A stretch of DNA of 64,000 nucleotides from positions 51,474,333 to 51,538,332 of the forward strand of contig OX419756.1 in NCBI GenBank assembly GCA_948567375.1, in the 5' to 3' direction. This document shows, piece by piece, positions 57,548 through 64,000 of this stretch (positions are counted from its first letter, which is position 1; each line of letters begins with the position of its first letter). Both the position numbers and the translations under genes were made by a program. Source of the DNA: Lunularia cruciata (lineage: Eukaryota > Streptophyta > Marchantiopsida > Lunulariales > Lunulariaceae). The notes beneath the pieces were generated by a model that did not search any database, had not been told where the DNA came from, and worked only from the letters and a program-made list of their open reading frames with translations.

Positions 57548-59043
57548 TTATTGATGACTTTTGTGTTTATAGGAGCAAGAAGGAGCACTTTGAGCATCTG
57601 ATCAAGGTCTTGCAATGCTTGGATGAAGCAAATATATCCTTCAACCCAAAGAAGTGCAATTTTGGTTGTGAAGAAGGTCTAGTTTTGGGGTACATCATCT
57701 CCAAGGATGGAAAAGCAAGTGAGGAAAATATTAGACCCTTCCATTCTCTTCAAGCTTGACAAAGTTAAACCAATTCTTGGGGATGGTTGGGTACTATAGG
57801 AGGTTCATCTTTTCATTTTCCAACAAGGCCTATGCAATGAACATCTATATGAAGAAGAGTGTAGAATAGATGGTGAATTTGGAGGACAAGGAGGCTCTCA
57901 AAGCTTTTGAGGAGCTCAAGCAATCCCTTGTTGGAGCTCAAATTCTTGCTAAACCTGATTGGAGAAAACCTTTCATCCTCTACAGTAATATTTCTAGTGT
58001 AGCTATATGATGCACTCTTAGTCAATTAGATGAAGATGGTCATGATCATCCATAGCTTATGCTAGTGAATAGATGGTTTCAGTAAAAACTCAGTCATGGA
58101 GAGAGAAGGGTTGGTAGTGATCTTTGGTCTCAAGAAGTTTAAACACTGCTTGATTCAAGAGAAAGCCACCATTGTCATAGATCACGAGACTTCAACAAGC
58201 CTAATGTAGAAGGAAGCTAGCAAGGTTTAGGGTACTCTTTTTTGAGTATGATTACACATTGAGGATAGGCTAGGGAAGAAACATGAAAATGCTGATTTGT
58301 TATCTATGGCGTATGATTATGATAGAGTTCAACCAGTGGATGATTCCTTCTTGAATGAGGAGCTCATGAAAATCTCAATCACTCAAGAGGTTCCAATGGC
58401 TTATAAGGAGATTGTGGAATCTATTACAAGAGGTAACTATCCAAAAGGGATGCATGCTAGGGAGAGGAAGGCCATTGCAGCAAGATTTAGACCTAACACA
58501 ATGGTGGAGGATTTTTTTTCCACCAAGGAGCAGATGGTCTACTTCCAAGAATAGTGGGTCTATTCTTGGAGGAATAGTCTATTCAAGGAGGAGTCTATGC
58601 TAATCATAAAGGAGCTTCATAAAGGATTAGTGTGTGGGGGACACTTTGCAAGAAATGTGACTGCTTTCAAAATTCTAGATGTAAGTTACCATTGGAAGGG
58701 GATTTTCAAGGATTATTTTGATTATTGCAAACTGTCATGTTTGTCAAGCTTTTGCTAAAAAGTCTACTTCCACTCCCCCTCTTAGATCAATTCCATTGCT
58801 ATAACCTTTTGTGAAGTGGAGAATCTACTTTGTATGTCCTCTCAATAGAACTCCAAGGAGCAATTGATACATTGTGGTGTTATTGATTATCCTACCAAGT
58901 GGGTTGAGGCTAGACTATTGAGAGGCAAGAATGATGATGAAGTTGGTAGATTTCTTCATGAACTCATTATCATTAGGTTTGGATGCACTTTGGAGTTGGT
59001 TTTTAATAGAGAATGAGAGTTTACAAGGAGCATCACTATAGCC
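57548..59043 (+). pseudogene. Family B copy B3: RT active site to integrase
   Basis: Resumes IDDFCVYRSKKEHFEHLIKV (RT active site), NPKKCNFGCEEGLVLGYIIS, then a decayed RNase H (about 57950-58290) and linker (open 58297-58554), integrase zinc region near 58620-58770 and core near 58830-59030. It is cut at AGCATCACTATAGCC, equivalent to B1 32693; the last ~630 bp of integrase and the polypurine tract are gone and the LTR follows at once. More decayed than B1. Confidence 0.85.
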
Positions 59044-59626
59044 TATAATACCCAATTGTGCATGTATGTTCTATTGTAATATTTAGTTTGGTATTATAAG
59101 TACTTGAGAAATATTATTTATATAGAGATAAAGGATGGTTCTGTATTAGTCATGATTAGCTTAAGTTAGTCATAATTAAGATTGAGGAGACCTTACTTTA
59201 GAGGAGTGGAAAAGATGAGCACCACTATTTTCAACTCTAGTGTATTGACTTGATATAATTCCTATGTGTTTGACTTTGATAAAAGAGTTTAGAACTCTTG
59301 GACCCACAAACCTTTTTGTTTCAGATTCTTCTATAGTCCAAGGATAGCCCATGTGAAGGAATCCTTGACTTAGTGGTTTGGCCAAGATAAGACCACATCC
59401 TTAGGAGGATATTCCCATGAGTATGGATATTCCTTTAGACTTTTTAACTCTATTTGACTTTTAGCCTAGTAACTTGAGTTACTCCACTAATTAGTAACTT
59501 TGGTGTGTAACTATTTCACAAGTATATAAAGTAGGGGTGAGGAGGTACTCATCATCCTTTCATTTGCCACTATCTCTCTCTCAATATGTTCTTTGGTGAG
59601 CAATGTCTCAAGTCTTGGAGTATTGG
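59044..59626 (+). repeat. Family B LTR of B3, 3' end missing
   Basis: TATAATACCCAATTGTGCAT is a decayed TGTAACACCC start. TATATAAA near 59524. It ends after TTGGAGTATTGG, where family D begins; the last ~100 bp of the LTR are missing. Confidence 0.85.
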
Positions 59627-60351
59627 TGTAATACTCCGAGGACAAGAGAAGAGAAAAAATAAAGATTTCACACTCAATCATCTGATGCTCCAAAGGAGCA
59701 CCTTCTCTTTATTATATAGACAAAGAGGATCTCCTCCAAGGAAGCTCCACCATAGGATTAGGCACATTGATAGGTGACATGCCAGCAAACTCCACCCTTG
59801 GATTACTTAATTGGATGGGTGACATGTCAGTCTTGGTCCTATCTGGTAGGTCAAACAAGCTTTGACCGGAGTGAATCTTTTAGGGAATCTTCTTGTAGGA
59901 ATCTCAGAATCACGTGGGTGAAGTACCGTTGGAAAGCTCTCAATAAGAAAAACCAAGGGGGAGGAAAGGCCTACCTTTCCTCCATAAGGGAAGCATTGTC
60001 AACATTTTCAAGGCCTAATTCATCCATTTAGGCCTCCAAAACTGCCTTCAAAGATTCAGGCATATTTCGGTTCCTACTCTATTAGTAGAAGTCCTCTTTT
60101 GGTGATACCTCTTTTTGATCTGTTTAGTCCATCATGTGTTACATCCTTCTAGATGTTACCAACCAATTCTCACCTTTAAATCATATGTCTAGCTATGGGT
60201 TTTAAGGTTTCAAGTCTATTTCGGTTTTTGCCCTATTAGTAGAAGTACTCTTTTGGTGATACTTCTATCTGATCATCATGTATAACATCATTCTAGATAT
60301 TACCAAACCAAATTTCACATCTAGATCATATGGCTAGCTCTTGGTATTACA
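59627..60351. repeat. Family D LTR-like unit, 725 bp
   Basis: Ends TGTAATACTCCGAGG and CTCTTGGTATTACA, an 8-bp perfect inverted pair (TGTAATAC/GTATTACA) with TG...CA. TTATATAG near 59713 could be a TATA box. Contains an imperfect direct duplication (below). Flanks ATTGG and AACCT do not match. Probably a solo LTR of another family; no coding. Confidence 0.6.
60063..60345. repeat. Imperfect direct duplication, period about 155 bp
   Basis: ATTTCGGTT, CTATTAGTAGAAGT, CTTTTGGTGATAC, TTCTAGAT and ATCATATG(T/G)CTAGCT occur in the same order in both halves, with small gaps. Confidence 0.8.
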
Positions 60352-60392
60352 AACCTCTCTCCTTTTAAGATGCAACGTTCTAGTTGTGCAGC
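60352..60392. other. Unassigned 41 bp
   Basis: Between the family D end and an A LTR start. Nothing recognised. Confidence 0.4.
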
Positions 60393-60543
60393 TGTGGTAC
60401 CCACATTTTTTGTTTTTTTGAAATGGAGAAGAAGAAGTGTACGGAGAAGTTGGATTGTGCCTCTATGGCCAAAGAAGGCAAAGAAAAGAGTCTTTGAGAT
60501 GAAACCTGAGGTAACGTGGCTTTGGGTCATAAGGCAAAGTACT
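60393..60543 (+). repeat. Family A LTR start (A16), 151 bp
   Basis: TGTGGTACCCACATTTTTTG onward to GGCAAAGTACT, the normal first 150 bp of the LTR, then interrupted by inverted A17. Confidence 0.85.
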
Positions 60544-63500
60544 TGTGACAACCTGACAAATATCACTTTTGCGGTAATCGGGTAAGTAAAGTTAGTTCCC
60601 GCAGAAATACGAGTCAGAAATGTCCAAATACAAAGCAAAGTAACAATTGTAGTTCTTCTTGGTTGCGCCTTTAATCTCTAAGGTAGAAACCACACCCAGA
60701 AGAGAGTAACAAGCATTGACTCACAGTCTTGTCACAAATTCACACTCCTTAATCACAACTCCATCAAATCTTTCCAAACAATCTTGATTGTGATGATTCA
60801 AGCTCTCCCAAAAACGGCACTTCACTGCAAAACGACTTTGCCTCAGAATTGTGTTCCACCTCTCCACTGAAGGCACAACTTCCTCAATTGAAATTGCTTC
60901 ACATCAACTTTGTACTGCACTCACAAATGCAGAATACTACCAACACTACAATTCCTCTCAGATCTATCAAGGCATTGCTCCGATTGCACTTCACTCAAGA
61001 TCAAACACATAGAATGAAGATCAAGGTTGCGGAATCCAACATCCAACAAGCACTATGACTTGCACTTCAAATTTCTCCACACACTCACAAACACAATTGC
61101 AAAGTTGATACTTGGAATCAAGCTCAGGCAACGAGTACTACTTCACAACACTTCGCTTTATCTATTCTCAGAAATAATGAGCACTGAACAACATAATGCT
61201 GCGAATGCCACTCTTAAATAGTGAATAAATCGACAATTCTAACAATTATACCGTTCTACAACAACTGTTCTAACTTGCAGATCAGAAATGACAATGCATC
61301 TCTTCATATCTGCCTCTTCAAATCTCAAATCTGTTACTACTCTGATCCGATATCTACTTTGTCCTCGGCTTTCAAACCGGAACCTGAAGTAATCTTACTT
61401 CCTACTACTCTATCGTCAGGTTTCATATCTTCTACTTCTTCTACCAATTCCAACAATTCTCTTTCCTGATCTGAAATTCCACTAGTGGGTAATCTATCTA
61501 AGTCCTTATCTCCCGACCCACTCTTCTCTAATGTCTCCATTGGTAACTCCAAAGACATTTGTACTCCTACGTTATTTACTTCGGGTTTTGTTTGAACATC
61601 TTTCCAAAGCTTTTCCATCTCTATTTTCACTAAGTCTAATCTAATTGAAATGTTGTCTTCTACTTCTAATATCTTCCTGTCTACAAGGTGTTCATATCTG
61701 TGTCTTTTGCTTGTCTTTGCCTTGTCTCCTGCACCAACAACTTCAACTCATGATGCCTTGTCTCCTCAATCCAAATACTGGCTTCTGTACTTAGCATCGC
61801 ATTCATTCTAAGGACAATTTCCTTCACTGGCTCCAATCTGGTCTTCCTCTCTTGCTCTCGATCTGCAAGCCAGTCCTCTCTATACATTGCCAACTCCTCC
61901 TCGAACTCAGCTTTCACCGTCTCCTTCTCCTTCTCCTTCTGTACAATCTTCTCCTCTTGATTACGAAGTAATTTGCGTAGTCTTTCTTCTTCCCTATATC
62001 GTGCCGCCAACTCTCTTTGCCAGAGTTGCTTCTTCTCCTTGACACTCTCCATCACCTTATTGAGCTCCTGATCCTTTGCTGCTACCCTTGCCATAGCATG
62101 GATTACTTCTACTCTTGAATCAGCAAACTGCTGCTTCAAGATCTCATACTCCGCTACTTGTCTCTCCCTTGCTATATCACTCTTCTTCACAAGATCCTCT
62201 CGATAATTTACTTCTCTCTTCAGGTCTTCGATTACCTGACTTCTTACTACTGCCTCCACTCGCAGTACTTCTCTTTCCTCCTCACCTTGGGTTATACTCT
62301 TCTTCAACTCCAAATTTTCTTCTTCTAATCTCGCCAACACCTGCAATACAATCTTTACCTCCAGACATGTTGACTGCATTTCCTTCTTCGTATGTTCTAA
62401 CTTTACCAACAACGGACACACCACTTCCCGCAGGTACTCCACTCCATCACTCGGGATTACTTCTTCTTGTGTGTTCACTTCTCTTCGTACTTTGTGTTCA
62501 TCCGATACTCGCCTTCTTCTCTACAGTCTTTGTATTGGAAGTGACGCTTCACTTCTTGAGCTTTCTCCTACCTCTTCCTTCACTTTACTTGGCCCCGCTT
62601 CACACTTCGCCTTACGTCTTGAGTGAATTCCTTGCTGGACTGCGATCTTCTTTTCCTCGGGCACAGTTACTTCATCTTCCAAGTGTGTGTTGTCTTCGGC
62701 CTCCATCTTGGCTTGCACTTCTTCTTCATATTCGTCAGCCGCCGGCTCCAATGTCATCTCTCCCCCTTCATCACTATCACTGCTTGTATCTCCGCTTTGC
62801 AATGTTAACTCAAGTTCCTCCACATGTTCCGAGTCTTCCATTTTGAGCTCGGTCTCTCCTTCTGAGTCTTTGTCCTCCGACTCAATCACCATCATACTTT
62901 GCCTTGGGTTACTTCTCTGCACCTTTTGAGGTTTCTTGATGCTTCGGCTTCTCCTTGCCGACTCCTCTTCTTTGATTTTGGAGTGCTCGCTTCTATCTCC
63001 ACGCTCTTACCCGTCTTCATGTAGTATTCATCCGTGCTTCAGATTTGGAGAATGTACTGTTGTTCCTCCACGTCGACTTCTCTTCTCAAGTCGGGATGGA
63101 AGTGAGACACCATTCTGTTTTGCTCCGCCAAGTTGAGCAAATTCAACCCGAGGTAAAAATGTGCTGCAAATGGCACGATGTAGTGTGGTGGCGACTTATC
63201 CCCCAAATTCCACACCATCTATCTTGTCTTCCCATGGAAGCACCTCACCCAATTTATAGGTTCTCCTGCAAACAACTTATGGAAGAACACGCTTGGTGTT
63301 TCATCACATAAGTTGTTCTCTCCGGCTTCAAGATTGCCATGAGAGCACTCACAATCCCTCTCTTCACTGGATCCTTGTAACTCTCAACTTTATACCCATT
63401 CTTCGTTCTCTTTGACGAGAAAGCGTCTCTCACCTCGTGAGTTTCCTGAGCTATCTCTCCCTTCCCCAAGTACGTGGCTCCCTGCTCCGAGCTTGCCTCC

Positions 63501-64000
63501 TTCCCAAGTACAAGTCTCCAATCCGACTCTGTCCAGCAAGCCGGATTTCCTCTCTTCCCTTCTTCCTTGGGTCCATCGAGACACTTACTCTCGATGATTT
63601 CTGTCATGAATCCTGGAAAACTTACATTCCAGTTCCATGCTAGAAATGTGATCCAAAGTCAGCTCAAGACTTTGATCCTTGCTATCACGTCTAACCTCCG
63701 AATTGCATGATTTCTCACTACGAATTTGGAATTCTTCTTTCCTCCTCCCATCTCTTCTACTTTCTCACTCTCTCTCGATTTCACTCTCGTGACTTCTCCC
63801 TTGTGCACTAACACGATTCCAACTATATTTCCCTTCTCCCATCACCTGCAAGACTACTTCTCAATGGCGAAGGAAAATTACTCGACATTTTGTCATTGCA
63901 AGTTCAATTTTTATAGAGTTGCGCTTCTTTGTCTTCTGTCACTGTGAGTTTCTACCAAGAAATCACACCTCCGGCATGCACCTGTCACTGTCAATAAACC
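60544..64000 (-). repeat. Family A LTR (A17), subtype II, cut by window edge
   Basis: Minus strand, TGTGACAACC (plus reading) at 60544, running to the window end, which corresponds to A4 position about 12080; some 300 bp of the LTR lie outside. It is inserted in A16 after GTACT; the right target copy would be just beyond the window. Confidence 0.85.
61337..63888 (-). pseudogene. U3-encoded coiled-coil protein, LTR A17 (subtype II)
   Basis: Likely start at 63888 (minus ATG, same place as in A4 and A6). N-terminal segment 63607-63254 with a one-base loss near 63295; acidic block 62922-62700 (ESEDKDSEGE); basic SRRKAKC near 62610; a 265-codon open coiled coil 62478-61681 (EEKIVQKEKEKE near 61940); tail 61630-61337 ending EDKVDIGSE. 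The coiled-coil part is the longest undisturbed stretch of this region in the window together with A6. Confidence 0.6.

Noticed and set aside
62115..62846. 243-codon plus-strand open frame
   Set aside because: Same antisense shadow, in LTR A17.

Overview
This is intergenic DNA of a large, repeat-rich land-plant genome. The evidence is Ty3/gypsy-type polyproteins without a chromodomain, long LTRs, priming sites of the TGGNNCC...TGCCGGG kind common in plant Ty3 elements, and deep nesting. A gymnosperm would fit the old, slowly removed nest, but that is a guess. I see no host gene, tRNA, rRNA or CRISPR. Essentially every base can be assigned to four LTR families, named here A, B, C and D.

Family A has unusually long LTRs (3.71-3.80 kb) running from TGTGGTACCC to GTTGTCACA, with 5-bp target duplications. 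One nearly whole element lies on the minus strand (1817-19344): 3' LTR 1817-5539, pol 5551-8594, protease and gag 12377-15455, primer site 15456-15473, 5' LTR region 15481-19344. A solo A LTR (8595-12376) interrupts it. Other A LTRs, full, short or broken, occupy most of the rest of the window. The U3 part of the long LTR holds a sense-strand reading frame of roughly 800-900 codons: a conserved N-terminal domain, a Glu/Asp/Ser-rich middle, an Arg-rich patch, then a long coiled coil. In five copies the frame is kept for 2.3-2.6 kb and broken mainly by point stop codons. This makes it an accessory gene inside an LTR, placed like a retroviral U3 gene directly after pol in the genomic RNA. It is the most interesting object here.

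Family B is a Ty3/gypsy element with 692-bp LTRs (TGTAACACCC...GGCTCACA). Copy B1 (22457-34065, plus strand) has both LTRs, a primer site, a separate zinc-knuckle reading frame ahead of gag, then gag, protease, reverse transcriptase, RNase H and integrase, all lightly broken. B2 is an older copy cut into 1-1816, 19345-19477 and 37800-38668 by later insertions. B3 (54978-59626) is a decayed pol plus LTR.

Family C (42615-44171; 45075-48434) is pyrimidine-rich, LTR-like and non-coding. Family D (59627-60351) is a short LTR-like unit with an internal duplication.

Order of events: B2 was hit by the whole A element (target copies GTCAT/ATCAC) and separately by an A LTR (19478-22456 plus 37020-37799, target copies TGGAT/TAAAT). 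That A LTR was then hit by B1, whose own 5' LTR was hit by another A LTR (22779-26558, target ATCCT). The right third repeats this pattern: A into A (ATAGA), A into B3 (TTATT), C into A (CACCGT). Many stop codons and target-site mismatches are C-to-T or G-to-A changes, as expected of long-methylated repeats.
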